Below, piece by piece: positions 15,612-23,702 of a stretch of DNA of 64,000 nt. Both the position numbers and the translations under genes were made by a program. Position 1 is the stretch's first letter. Every line of letters begins with the position of its first letter. The stretch is taken from the NCBI GenBank assembly GCA_031548875.1, contig JAVBQQ010000006.1:1-64000 (forward strand), in the 5' to 3' direction. Source of the DNA: JAAYCI01 sp031548875. GTDB lineage: Bacteria; Bacillota; Clostridia; Oscillospirales; Ruminococcaceae. Below the pieces are notes generated by a model. That model saw nothing but the letters and a program-made list of their open reading frames with translations. It did no database searches and was not told where the DNA came from.

Positions 15612-16282
15612 ACGCACCTCTCAGCTTTGTAGCCCAGCCCCCGAATGGTCACAATCTTAAAATCAGGCACATGTTCAAACTTTTCCCGCAGCCGCTTGAT
15701 ATGCACATCCACAGTACGGTCATCGCTCTCTGAATCCATGCCCCATATCTCATCCATCAGGTCGCGGCGGGTGGATATCTTTTGGGGATACGAAAGCAGC
15801 TTGAATAAAAGCAGAAACTCTTTTTGTGGCAAAAGAATTTTCTCTGCGCCAGTATTGACAGTCAATGTTTCGTAGTCCAAAATCACTTTGCCAACTGTCA
15901 GCTTTTTCTCACTATTGATTTTGGCGCGGCGTAACAGTGCCTCCACGCGCAACAGCATCTCATCAAAGTCGATGGGCTTGACCATATAATCGTCTGTTCC
16001 GGCGCGGAAGCCTTGCCGTTTATCCTCAATGCGCTCTTTGGCGGTAATCATGAGAATAGGCAACTCATACCTCGCGCCGCGCAGCTCCGCCGTCAGCTCG
16101 TAGCCGTCCATGCGTGGCATCATAATGTCCGCAATCATCAGGTCGATATGCTCGTGATCCATAACTTCGAGAGCTTCTTCGCCATCGGCGGCAGGGAAGG
16201 CGCGGTAGCCTTCCCCTGTAAGCCGCTCTATAATCAAATTTCGGATATTGTCATTGTCATCCACAACAAGAATGTTGAACAT
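15608..16282 (-). CDS. OmpR/PhoB-type response regulator
   Basis: A 224-residue regulator. The receiver domain shows VDDND (acidic pocket), LMIADIMMPRMDGYE with the phospho-acceptor aspartate, LMITAKE and VKPIDF with the conserved lysine. The C-terminal winged helix begins about residue 125 (KLTVGKVILDYETLTVN) and ends with DDRTVDVHIKRLREKFE...IRGLGYKAE. Start ATG 16282 lies behind GGGGTGA. The four-base overlap with the kinase gene confirms a pair. It probably controls the adjacent fused ABC transporter gene, which ends only 31 bases upstream. Confidence 0.95.
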   Translation of the reverse strand: MFNILVVDDNDNIRNLIIERLTGEGYRAFPAADGEEALEVMDHEHIDLMIADIMMPRMDGYELTAELRGARYELPILMITAKERIEDKRQGFRAGTDDYMVKPIDFDEMLLRVEALLRRAKINSEKKLTVGKVILDYETLTVNTGAEKILLPQKEFLLLFKLLSYPQKISTRRDLMDEIWGMDSESDDRTVDVHIKRLREKFEHVPDFKIVTIRGLGYKAERCV

Positions 16283-16313
16283 CAAATCACCCCATTACCG
16301 TTAAATGATACCA

Positions 16314-18647
16314 TTATTCCGTGCGCAAAGCCACAACAGGGTCTTTTTTTGCGGCCAGCTTCGCCGGGATGAAACCTGCCACCAGCGTCAGTGTCATGCT
16401 GCCGAGCAAAAGCATTATGATTTGAACCGGGCCAAGCCCCGCGATATTGGCTACGCCTGCTGTTTGCAAGATTGCGGCGTTGATGGGGATGGTGAGCAAG
16501 CCGGAAACAGCAATCCCGATAATGCCCGCAATGAAACCGATAATCAGCGTTTCAGCCTCAAACACATGGGTAATGTCTTGCTTATGAGCGCCAATCGAGC
16601 GCAGGATGCCGATTTCCTTTGTGCGCTCCACCACGGACACATAGGTGATAATGGCAATCATCAGCCCTGACACGGCCAGAGAGATACAAGCGAAAACGAT
16701 AAGCGCGTAGTACACGGTGGAGATCAAAGAGCCGGTGACGCTGGTAAGGGTGGTCGCATTGTTGGTGTAAACGATTTGCTCTGCTTCCGGTTTCCCGGCG
16801 TTCCATGCGTCAAGATATGCCATAACCGCATCGTTGGCCGCAAAATCTACGGTGTAAATATCAATGGCGGTGGGGATGGGATCGACGCCGAGCCGCCGCA
16901 TTTGTTTTGCTTTGGTTTCAGCATCCTCAAAGGGCAGGCCGGTGTGTATGTCGTGGTCTGCGGCTGCCTGTGCGGCGGCAATTTGAGAAGTCGTTGCCTG
17001 ATCGAGTACCCACTGTGTCAAAGCCGGTGTGCAGACAACGCCCTCGTTGAAGTAGTTTCCCGCCGCACTCGGCTTCGGGCGCAGGACGCCGACAACGGTG
17101 AGGTAAATCCCCTCCGGATTTTCCAGCAACCTGTCATAATCCTCCGGCTCCGCCGCAAGATATAACCCGTCTTTTTCGGTGTAGAACACATCATTCGGCA
17201 ACACTTTTGCAATCGACTTGCCGATAAATTCAGTCAGTGTATAGTCATTAATTCCATTGTGGATGCCGAGCTTATTAAAAAAGTCCACATCCATCTGGTT
17301 GTACTCATCCACAACGAGAACGATTTCGTTCTCGTTCAACGGCAGACGGCTCCCCGAGCCAATCAGGTCGTACTGCGCCAATATGAAATCAGTATGCTCC
17401 GGCATAACCTGCATGTAGGTACTGCCCATACCCATAACGCCGACTTCTTCCTCAACACCGGTAGTTATAAAGTGATTGTCAATCACCTGTTTCTCCGGCA
17501 CGAGGTTGATGAGGTCAAGGCGCACACCGCGCGAATAGGCAATGGAATTGATTGAATCCGGCAGCGCGGGTTCAATATTGGTTATATAGTCGAGGTATTC
17601 CCTGGTCAACACATTTGTGTGCGGCGTGGTATATTCACTTTCATCGTCGCGATAGAGAACATCCGCGCCCGGATAGCGGATATAATCAGGTTTCGTACCG
17701 GTTGGGGCATTTTCCTCCACGGTGCTGATGGAAATCGGGTAGCCGGACAGCGCGTCGCTCTGCATCCCGCCCATGAACGCCGACAGGCCGCCCGACAGCG
17801 CCAAGACAAGTGCAACGCCGATAATGCCGATGCCACCGGCTAATGACGTGAAAAACGTCCGGCTCTTTTTCGTGAGCAGGTTTTGAAATGATAACGATAA
17901 TGCAGCCACTGGCGATAAAGAAGTTTTCTGTTGCTCACGCTTTTGCGGAGTAGCCACATTCTCTGTGGTTGCCGGTCGGCTATCAGACACAACTTCACCG
18001 TCCAGCAGCTCTACAATGCGTGTGCTGTATTCCTTTGCCAGCTCTACATTGTGCGTAACCATGATGACGAGCTTTGTTTTGGATATTTCCTTTAATATTT
18101 CCATCACGAGAAGCCCTGTGCCGCTGTCAAGCGCGCCGGTTGGCTCGTCGGCAAGGATAATATCGGGGTCGTTCACCAATGCCCTTGCGATAGATACCCG
18201 TTGGGCCTGACCGCCGGAAATCTGATTGGGTCTTTTTCGCATCACGTTTTCCAGCCCCACTTTACGCAAGGCGTCCTGGGCCTTGTGCTTTTTTTCTTCG
18301 GAGCTGATGCCTGAAAAGGATAATGCCAGCTCGACATTTTGCTGAATGGACAGGTGCGGAATGAGGTTGTAGCTTTGGAACACAAAACCGATGGAGTGGT
18401 TGCGATAGGCGTCCCAATCCGCGTCGGCATAGCTTTTCGTAGACTGTCCATCGACTAAAAGGTCGCCCTCATCATAATGGTCAAGGCCGCCTATGACATT
18501 GAGCAAGGTCGTCTTGCCACAGCCGGACGGCCCAAGAACGGAAACAAATTCGCACTCTTCAAAGGTTAAGTTGATTCCTTTCAGCGCATGGACAGTTTCA
18601 CCGTTTCGGTAGGTTTTCTGGATATTTTGAAGATGCAGCTTTGACAT
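16314..18647 (-). CDS. Fused ABC transporter ATP-binding/permease protein (MacB/FtsX type)
   Basis: A 777-residue single-chain transporter half. Residues 1-230 are an ATPase of the MacB/LolD type: GPSGCGKTT (Walker A), ISGGQAQRVSIARAL (signature), IILADEPTGALD (Walker B), VTHN (switch histidine). After a linker with one transmembrane helix (about residue 280) comes a large extracytoplasmic region, then three FtsX-like helices and the C-terminal signature GFIPAKLAAKKDPVVALR. The homodimer would act as a mechanotransmission exporter or lipid/peptide antibiotic remover. ATG 18647 follows GGAGGG. It is co-oriented with the response regulator and kinase, like antimicrobial-peptide-sensing modules. 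The substrate is not evident. Confidence 0.9.
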   Translation of the reverse strand: MSKLHLQNIQKTYRNGETVHALKGINLTFEECEFVSVLGPSGCGKTTLLNVIGGLDHYDEGDLLVDGQSTKSYADADWDAYRNHSIGFVFQSYNLIPHLSIQQNVELALSFSGISSEEKKHKAQDALRKVGLENVMRKRPNQISGGQAQRVSIARALVNDPDIILADEPTGALDSGTGLLVMEILKEISKTKLVIMVTHNVELAKEYSTRIVELLDGEVVSDSRPATTENVATPQKREQQKTSLSPVAALSLSFQNLLTKKSRTFFTSLAGGIGIIGVALVLALSGGLSAFMGGMQSDALSGYPISISTVEENAPTGTKPDYIRYPGADVLYRDDESEYTTPHTNVLTREYLDYITNIEPALPDSINSIAYSRGVRLDLINLVPEKQVIDNHFITTGVEEEVGVMGMGSTYMQVMPEHTDFILAQYDLIGSGSRLPLNENEIVLVVDEYNQMDVDFFNKLGIHNGINDYTLTEFIGKSIAKVLPNDVFYTEKDGLYLAAEPEDYDRLLENPEGIYLTVVGVLRPKPSAAGNYFNEGVVCTPALTQWVLDQATTSQIAAAQAAADHDIHTGLPFEDAETKAKQMRRLGVDPIPTAIDIYTVDFAANDAVMAYLDAWNAGKPEAEQIVYTNNATTLTSVTGSLISTVYYALIVFACISLAVSGLMIAIITYVSVVERTKEIGILRSIGAHKQDITHVFEAETLIIGFIAGIIGIAVSGLLTIPINAAILQTAGVANIAGLGPVQIIMLLLGSMTLTLVAGFIPAKLAAKKDPVVALRTE

Positions 18648-18809
18648 TTCATTACCCTCCTTGTTTTCTTGTTGGGTTAAAAATATCGCGGCTAAATGAA
18701 CCATATATGAACTGGAGTTGTTATGGGATAGCAAGGCAGAGCATGGAAGATATAAACACATTCACTAAAACTATACCCGCAGTCCGGGTACGGGCGGCAG
18801 GTATAGAAT

Positions 18810-18957
18810 AGTTTGTCTTTACGAAACATCCCCTTTCTTGGCAGGTATCGTTTTTGCCGGTTTTGCGTGGGAAAAGGTTGGGAAAAGAATAAGACAAACC
18901 ATCAAACTATTGATACTACGCGATTTGTTCGGCTTGTCTTATTATACTATACGGGCA
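18810..18957. repeat. Dispersed repeat module A (copy 4), fused to integrase remnant
   Basis: A 148-bp copy of the element at 9345-9493 and 10883-11031. It ends ACTATACGGGCA, and the sequence then continues directly into integrase codons instead of module B. The junction CGGGCAC resembles the CGGCAC expected in the integrase gene, suggesting recombination at a short homology. The region from 18648 to 18809 upstream of the transporter holds its ribosome site but no gene. Confidence 0.85.
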
Positions 18958-19261
18958 CTCATCTACCACCTACAAGCTGAAGCTGAACCACGATAATCTG
19001 AAAGCAACCCAAGGCGACACCGGCCACGCTGAAATCGACATGATCACCAAGGTATATGCCCACATTCTGGATGAAGACCGAAAGGTGAACGCACAGAAGT
19101 TTGAAGCGGCTTTTTACTCCAACCCGGACTTGCGCGACGTGAAAGCGCCGCCCAGCGCCGGCGGCGAAGTGGATTTGGCAGGGCTCATCAGTCAGCTACA
19201 GGAATCACCGGAGCTTGCCCAAACGCTGGCTGAGGTAATTGGTAAGATTCAGCCCTATTAG
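18956..19261 (+). pseudogene. Tyrosine recombinase (integrase) C-terminal remnant
   Basis: About 101 codons in one frame read HSSTTYKLKLNHDN, then QGDTGHAEIDMITKVYAHILDEDR and KFEAAFYSNP, which is the C-terminal catalytic part of a clostridial phage-type integrase. The box II histidine, the GH motif and the catalytic tyrosine in VYAH are retained. Everything upstream, including the first catalytic arginine, is lost at the junction with module A. It points toward the tRNA-Arg 130 bases away, the normal arrangement beside an attachment site, and implies the island was introduced by such an element. Confidence 0.85.
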
Positions 19262-19391
19262 CAGAAATGCCGTTTTTATTGCTGTAGCGCAAAAATCGTT
19301 CGAAACGTCTTAGCTGGAAATGTAAGTATGCACCGTGGCAAAATGGCGAGCGGGCAAAAGAAAAACGCCGAAAGTATTGAAATTTCGACGT

Positions 19392-19468
19392 TGGTACGCC
19401 CGGCGAGGTTCGAACTCGCTACCCTCGGTTTAGAAGACCGATGCTCTATCCAGGTGAGCTACGGGCGC
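19392..19468 (-). tRNA. tRNA-Arg (anticodon TCT)
   Basis: A complete cloverleaf on the minus strand: acceptor GCGCCCG pairs with CGGGCGT (one G-U), D arm with GCTC/GAGC, anticodon stem TCGGT/ACCGA around CTTCTAA giving anticodon TCT, T arm GCGAG-TTCGAAC-CTCGC, and an encoded CCA end. The total is 77 bases including CCA. It lies between the integrase remnant and a partial copy of another tRNA-Arg, so it may have been carried in by the element. Confidence 0.93.
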
Positions 19469-19512
19469 ATAACAGGTAAGATTATTCAGTTTAGGCTACA
19501 GACGGCGTTCAT

Positions 19513-19552
19513 CTTAGAAGGCTGGTGCTCTATCCAACTGAGCTACTGGCGC
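19513..19552 (-). tRNA. tRNA-Arg (TCT) 5' fragment, broken at the anticodon stem
   Basis: Forty bases match the 5' half of a tRNA: GCGCCAG acceptor strand, the D arm AGCTCAGTTGGATAGAGC, and anticodon region CAGCCTTCTAAG. After CTTCTAAG the sequence stops resembling a tRNA, so the T arm and acceptor 3' strand are missing. The break at the anticodon loop is where many tyrosine recombinases cut tRNA targets, so this is probably a disrupted attachment site. It differs from the complete neighbour at several positions. Confidence 0.75.
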
Positions 19553-19767
19553 ATATCCAGTTGTTGGGCCCGCCCGCGTGGTTAGGGGCAAAACGGCCGC
19601 TTCCTCGTTTTTAACAGCACGCGTTCATTCTAGCAAAGGCCGCCCCAAAAAGCAAGCCGCTCACCGTCACACCGCTTGACACAAGACCGCCAATACCGTA
19701 GGATAAGATAAGATATGCATATAAATAGACCGCCCCGTGCGGTTTTGGGGGAGCGACGATAATCGAC

Positions 19768-20667
19768 ATGGACAAACCGGTTCTCAATTTCTACAATACA
19801 CTCTACGAGCGTCCCACCGTGGAATTGACCGGCTTCGCCAAGCGGCACACGCTGGAGGGCCACCTGATGGCTTACCTGAATTATGGCGGCGCCACCAGCA
19901 GTGCAAAGGACGCGTTGGCCGAAGGCATGCTGGCCCTTGCTGTGGAAAGCGGCAGCCTGCGCCCCGGCCAACCGGTGGTGGAGGCCTCTTCGGGCACCTT
20001 TGCGGTGGCGCTTACCATCGCCGCCGTGCACAGCGGCCACCCCGTCCATCTGGTGATGCCGGGCAACGTATCTCCCGAACGGCAGAACGCCTTCACCGAG
20101 CTGGGGGCGCAGGTGGTCACCTCCAATTATGTGTACGGGCGCTCGGGTACCCTGCAGCGCGCCGAGCGGCTTGCAGAGGAGATCGGTGGCTATTTCGTGA
20201 ATTATTTTTCCAACGATTCAAACCCCGAGTACCACCGCCGGGTGACCGGCCCGGCTATCCTGCGCGCCATGCAGGGCGACATCACCGCCGTGGTGGCGGG
20301 CGTGGGCAGCGGCGGCACCATCACCGGTGTGGGCGAGTACCTGAAAGCCTGGGCCGGCAACGTGTGGACGGTGGCCGTGCAACCCTTCGAAAGCCAGAGC
20401 CTGACGGGCGGGTTTTCGGGCAAGCACGGCATCGCGGGCATCGGCCCCGGGTTTGTGCCGGACAACTACAACCCCTACATTGTGGACGAGGTGATCAGCG
20501 TGACGACGGGTGACGCAAAGACCGCCGCGCGCGAGGTACTGGCCACCGACGCCGTGCCCGCCTCGGCCAGCTGCGGCGCCGTATTGTGCGCCGCCAGGCA
20601 GGTGATGGCGCGCCGGCCCGGCGGACGAGTACTGTGTATCTTCAACGGCATGAGCGTGTATGAATAG
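19768..20667 (+). CDS. PLP-dependent cysteine synthase family protein
   Basis: A 299-residue fold-type II PLP enzyme. NYGGATSSAKDALAEGML holds the Schiff-base lysine (K47), VEASSGTFAVAL is the substrate-binding S-S-G-T loop, NYFSNDSNPEYHRRVTGPAIL matches the N-x-x-N-P-x-x-H region, and GVGSGGTITGVGEYLK is the phosphate-binding glycine loop. The C-terminal SASCGAV matches the S/T contact to the pyridine nitrogen. It likely makes cysteine from O-acetylserine or carries out a related beta-replacement. The lysine context (SSAKDA) departs from the usual SIKDR, so specificity may differ. A strong terminator follows. Confidence 0.85.
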   Translation: MDKPVLNFYNTLYERPTVELTGFAKRHTLEGHLMAYLNYGGATSSAKDALAEGMLALAVESGSLRPGQPVVEASSGTFAVALTIAAVHSGHPVHLVMPGNVSPERQNAFTELGAQVVTSNYVYGRSGTLQRAERLAEEIGGYFVNYFSNDSNPEYHRRVTGPAILRAMQGDITAVVAGVGSGGTITGVGEYLKAWAGNVWTVAVQPFESQSLTGGFSGKHGIAGIGPGFVPDNYNPYIVDEVISVTTGDAKTAAREVLATDAVPASASCGAVLCAARQVMARRPGGRVLCIFNGMSVYE

Positions 20668-20683
20668 TTGAGCGGAAACGGCA

Positions 20684-20722
20684 GACCCGCCGGGGACATC
20701 CCCCGGCGGGTTTCGTTTTTTT
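20684..20722 (+). terminator. Rho-independent terminator
   Basis: ACCCGCCGGGG pairs with CCCCCGGCGGGT around a short loop and is followed by TTCGTTTTTTT. It sits between convergent genes, so it may serve both strands. Confidence 0.9.
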
Positions 20723-20743
20723 GTTGTTTTTGCCCCGTGGCCG

Positions 20744-22150
20744 TTATTCCAGCTGGATGGCCCGCTCGCTGGCCCCGGAGTCCTTGCCCATGTTGCGCAT
20801 CTCCCGGTAAACCAGCACCAGCGCCAGCACGGTGGAGGCCGTGTCTGCAATGGGGGCTGAATACATAACGCCGTCGATGCCCCAAAAAAGCGGGAAGATG
20901 AGGATGAGCGGCAGAAAGAAGATGATCTGCCGGGTGAGGGCAATGAAGATGCCCTTGATGGGCTTGCCGATGGAGGTGAAGAAATTGGCCGTTACAGGGT
21001 GCAGCCCAATGAGGAAAAACGCCAACATGAAGATGTGGTAGTACCGCTCGGCAAAGGCGAAATAGTCCGCGCTTCCCTCGCCGAACAGGCCGATGATCTG
21101 CCGCGGGAAAAGCTGGAAGATGATCCACCCGCTGCAGGACACCACCATCCCCGCAATGGCGGCCAGCTTCCAGGCTTTTTTCACCCTGTCGTACTGGCGG
21201 GCGCCGTAGTTGAACCCCACGATGGGCTGGCTGCCCTGCGAGATACCGATGATGAAGGCCATGAACAGGATATTCACCTTGGTGATGATGCCGGCCACGG
21301 CCAGCGGCACGTCGGCGCCGTAGTGGCTCTGCTCGCCGTAAAAGGTGAGTGTGTTGTTGAGGGCGATCTGCACGACGGCCATGGATATCTGGTTGAAGAA
21401 GCCGGCGAGCCCCAGCGCCAGCAGGCGCTTTGCGATGGGCATGGTGGGGCGGAAATAGTCCCGGCGGAACTGCGCGTGCTTGAAGCGGAACAGGTAACGG
21501 AAGCAGAGCAGGGCCGACACCACCTGCCCGATGACCGTGGCCCAGGCTGCCCCGGCCATGCCCCAGCCAAAGCCGAAGATGAACAGCGGATCCAGCACCG
21601 TGTTGATGGCAGCGCCTGTCAGCATACAGGCCATCGCATAGGTGGGGCTGCCGTCCGAGCGGATGAGGCCGCTGAAACCGGTGGAGAAGATGAGGAAGGG
21701 AAAGCCGAAGGCCGTGATGCGGACGTAACTGAGCGCATACGGCATGACGGAGGGCGTTGCGCCGAACGCCGCCGTGATGGGCCGCAGGAACACCTGCACC
21801 ACAAGCATCAGGCCCACCCCGAACACGACCATGAGCGAGACGGCGCAAGCCGCAAAACGGGCGGCCTTTTCCTTTTCGCCCGCGCCCTGTGCGATGTTGA
21901 AGGTGGACGCGCCGCCCAGCCCCACCAGCAGAGCGGTAGCCGTGCACAGCGTGACGAGCGGAAAGGCCACGTTGGTGGCCGCGTTGCCCAGCATACCCAC
22001 GCCCTGGCCGATAAAGAACTGATCCACGATATTATACAGCGCCCCCACCAGCAGGCTGATGACGCTGGGGACGGCAAATTTGACGAGCAGCTTGCCGATG
22101 CGCTCGTACCCCAGGGGGTTTTGCATCGCCGCACTCTGCTGGGTATCCAT
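20744..22150 (-). CDS. MATE family efflux transporter
   Basis: A 468-residue protein with 12 hydrophobic segments in two similar halves. The N-half starts LLVKFAVPSVISLLVGALYNIVDQFFIGQGVG, the characteristic MATE opening, with NAATNVAFPL and GLGGASTFNIAQGAGE; the C-half repeats the pattern (FFNQISMAVVQIALNNTLTFYG, QGSQPIVGFNYGARQYDRV). It is predicted to export organic cations or drugs in exchange for Na+ or H+. The start is ATG 22150 behind AGAAGG; earlier in-frame codons lack homology. It is divergent from the BTAD regulator gene, which might control it. Confidence 0.93.
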   Translation of the reverse strand: MDTQQSAAMQNPLGYERIGKLLVKFAVPSVISLLVGALYNIVDQFFIGQGVGMLGNAATNVAFPLVTLCTATALLVGLGGASTFNIAQGAGEKEKAARFAACAVSLMVVFGVGLMLVVQVFLRPITAAFGATPSVMPYALSYVRITAFGFPFLIFSTGFSGLIRSDGSPTYAMACMLTGAAINTVLDPLFIFGFGWGMAGAAWATVIGQVVSALLCFRYLFRFKHAQFRRDYFRPTMPIAKRLLALGLAGFFNQISMAVVQIALNNTLTFYGEQSHYGADVPLAVAGIITKVNILFMAFIIGISQGSQPIVGFNYGARQYDRVKKAWKLAAIAGMVVSCSGWIIFQLFPRQIIGLFGEGSADYFAFAERYYHIFMLAFFLIGLHPVTANFFTSIGKPIKGIFIALTRQIIFFLPLILIFPLFWGIDGVMYSAPIADTASTVLALVLVYREMRNMGKDSGASERAIQLE

Positions 22151-22381
22151 TTCAAAACCTTCTTTGCCCATAAAAATCCACACCTGGTGCCCAGATGCTC
22201 TATTATCCATAGTAAACTTCCTGAAAAGCAATTACAAGTCTTTTGCCGTGAGGGGGAAGGTGTCAATCAACACAAATAGATGGAATTCCGTCCTGGTTTG
22301 TGGTAACATTGATAGTAATACACCGAGACGGTTCCGGCGCCCGGCACACCCGCCGGGCAGGGCAAGGAAGGGGCACTGGGT

Positions 22382-23644
22382 ATGGCAAAAAAAGCTGTCA
22401 CCACGAACAAGATCGACATAGAGGAAACCACCGTTCTGCCTGCCGCATCCCAAAGCTGCCGGGTGGAGGTTTTTCTGCTTGGGAAGTTCGACATCACCGT
22501 GGACGGCGTGTCGGTGCTGCAGTACCTGCCCGGTGCGTCCAAGAGCGTGCATCTGCTCAAGTTCCTCATCCTCAACCGCACGCGGCCCGTTTCCATCGTG
22601 GACCTCACCGACGCCTTCTGGGCGGAGGAACGCATCGCCAACCCCGAAAACGCACTGAAGACGATGATCAGCCGCACGCGGGCCAGCCTTGCCAAGGCAG
22701 ACCCCGCCCTGCGCAACTGCATCGTGGCCATCAAGGGCGCCTACTGCTGGAATCCCGACCTGCCCTGCAACGTGGACGTGGAGGAGTTCGAACAACTGTG
22801 CAGCAGCCTGATGGCCACGCCGGCCTTTGGCGACGAGCAGCGCGAAGCCTACTTCCGCCTTTTGAGCGTATACCAGGGCGACCTTGCCCCCTCGTCCAGC
22901 GGGGAGGAAGGCATGGCCACGCGCAGCCTGTTTTTACACAACCTCTACCTGAAGACCGTGCACCGCTTCATCGAGCACCTGAAGACGGCGGGCGACGACG
23001 AGATGGTCATCCACGTCTGCCGTATCGCCATCGATATCGACGCCTTCGACGAGGGGCTGAACATGGAGCTGATGGGCGCCCTGAAGCGCCTGGGCCGCAA
23101 CAACGTGGCGCTGAGCCAGTACAACCACGTCACCGAGCTGTATTACAAATACCTGGGCATCGAGCCCAGCGAGCGCATGCTGAACTTCTACAAGGAGCTG
23201 ATCAAGAGCGACCTTGCCGCCAAGGCGGACATTGGCACCATACGCGAGACACTGTTGCAGAGCGAGGTGCTGGGCGGGGCGTTCGTGTGCGACTTCTCCA
23301 TCTTCCGCGACATCTACCAGCTGCAGGTGCGCAACCTGGAGCGCTCGGAGAGCGAGATGTATCTCGTGCTCATCACAGTAGAGAACCGCATGGGCGAAAC
23401 GTTCGAACCATTCGTGCTGGACGCCGTGATGCACGACCTGATGGCCTCCCTGCAGGCCACGCTGCGCAAGGGGGATTCCATCTCGCGGTATTCTTCCTCC
23501 CAGTTTGCCGTGCTGCTGCCCATGCGCAGCAAGAATGGGCGCGACGTGGTGTTCGAGCGCATCCGCAAACTTTTCTACAAAAAGCACATCAACAGCAATA
23601 TCATGCTCACCTTCCAGCTGGAAGCCGTGCGTGCGGACGACTGA
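22382..23644 (+). CDS. BTAD-domain (SARP-like) regulator with degenerate GGDEF end
   Basis: A 420-residue protein. Residues 25-125 (VEVFLLGKFDITVDGVSV, KSVHLLKFLILNRTRPVSIVDLTDAFW, ALKTMISRTRASL) form an OmpR-like winged helix as in SARP activators, and 130-270 form a bacterial transcriptional activation (BTAD) domain with TPR-like helices ending YYKYLGIEPSERMLNFYKEL. The last 130 residues resemble a diguanylate-cyclase domain (DSISRYSSSQFAVLLPM), but the GGDEF signature is SSSQF, so no cyclase activity is expected; it may be a nucleotide-binding or structural remnant. It is divergent from the MATE pump. Confidence 0.8.
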   Translation: MAKKAVTTNKIDIEETTVLPAASQSCRVEVFLLGKFDITVDGVSVLQYLPGASKSVHLLKFLILNRTRPVSIVDLTDAFWAEERIANPENALKTMISRTRASLAKADPALRNCIVAIKGAYCWNPDLPCNVDVEEFEQLCSSLMATPAFGDEQREAYFRLLSVYQGDLAPSSSGEEGMATRSLFLHNLYLKTVHRFIEHLKTAGDDEMVIHVCRIAIDIDAFDEGLNMELMGALKRLGRNNVALSQYNHVTELYYKYLGIEPSERMLNFYKELIKSDLAAKADIGTIRETLLQSEVLGGAFVCDFSIFRDIYQLQVRNLERSESEMYLVLITVENRMGETFEPFVLDAVMHDLMASLQATLRKGDSISRYSSSQFAVLLPMRSKNGRDVVFERIRKLFYKKHINSNIMLTFQLEAVRADD

Positions 23645-23657
23645 AGAAGAACAGCAC

Positions 23658-23684
23658 CGCCCCCGCAAAGCGGGGGCGATTTTT
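23658..23684 (+). terminator. Rho-independent terminator
   Basis: CGCCCCCGC pairs perfectly with GCGGGGGCG around AAA, followed by ATTTTT. It separates the BTAD gene from the next plus-strand gene. Confidence 0.9.
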
Positions 23685-23702
23685 GACGGGGAGGGACGAA
23701 AG

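Noticed and set aside
4293..19261. Island considered as a prophage
   Set aside because: No structural, packaging, lysis or replication genes are visible; only an integrase remnant remains.
19328..19585. Open frame across the tRNA region (RPARFELATLGLEDR)
   Set aside because: This peptide is the well-known false translation of a tRNA gene's complement.
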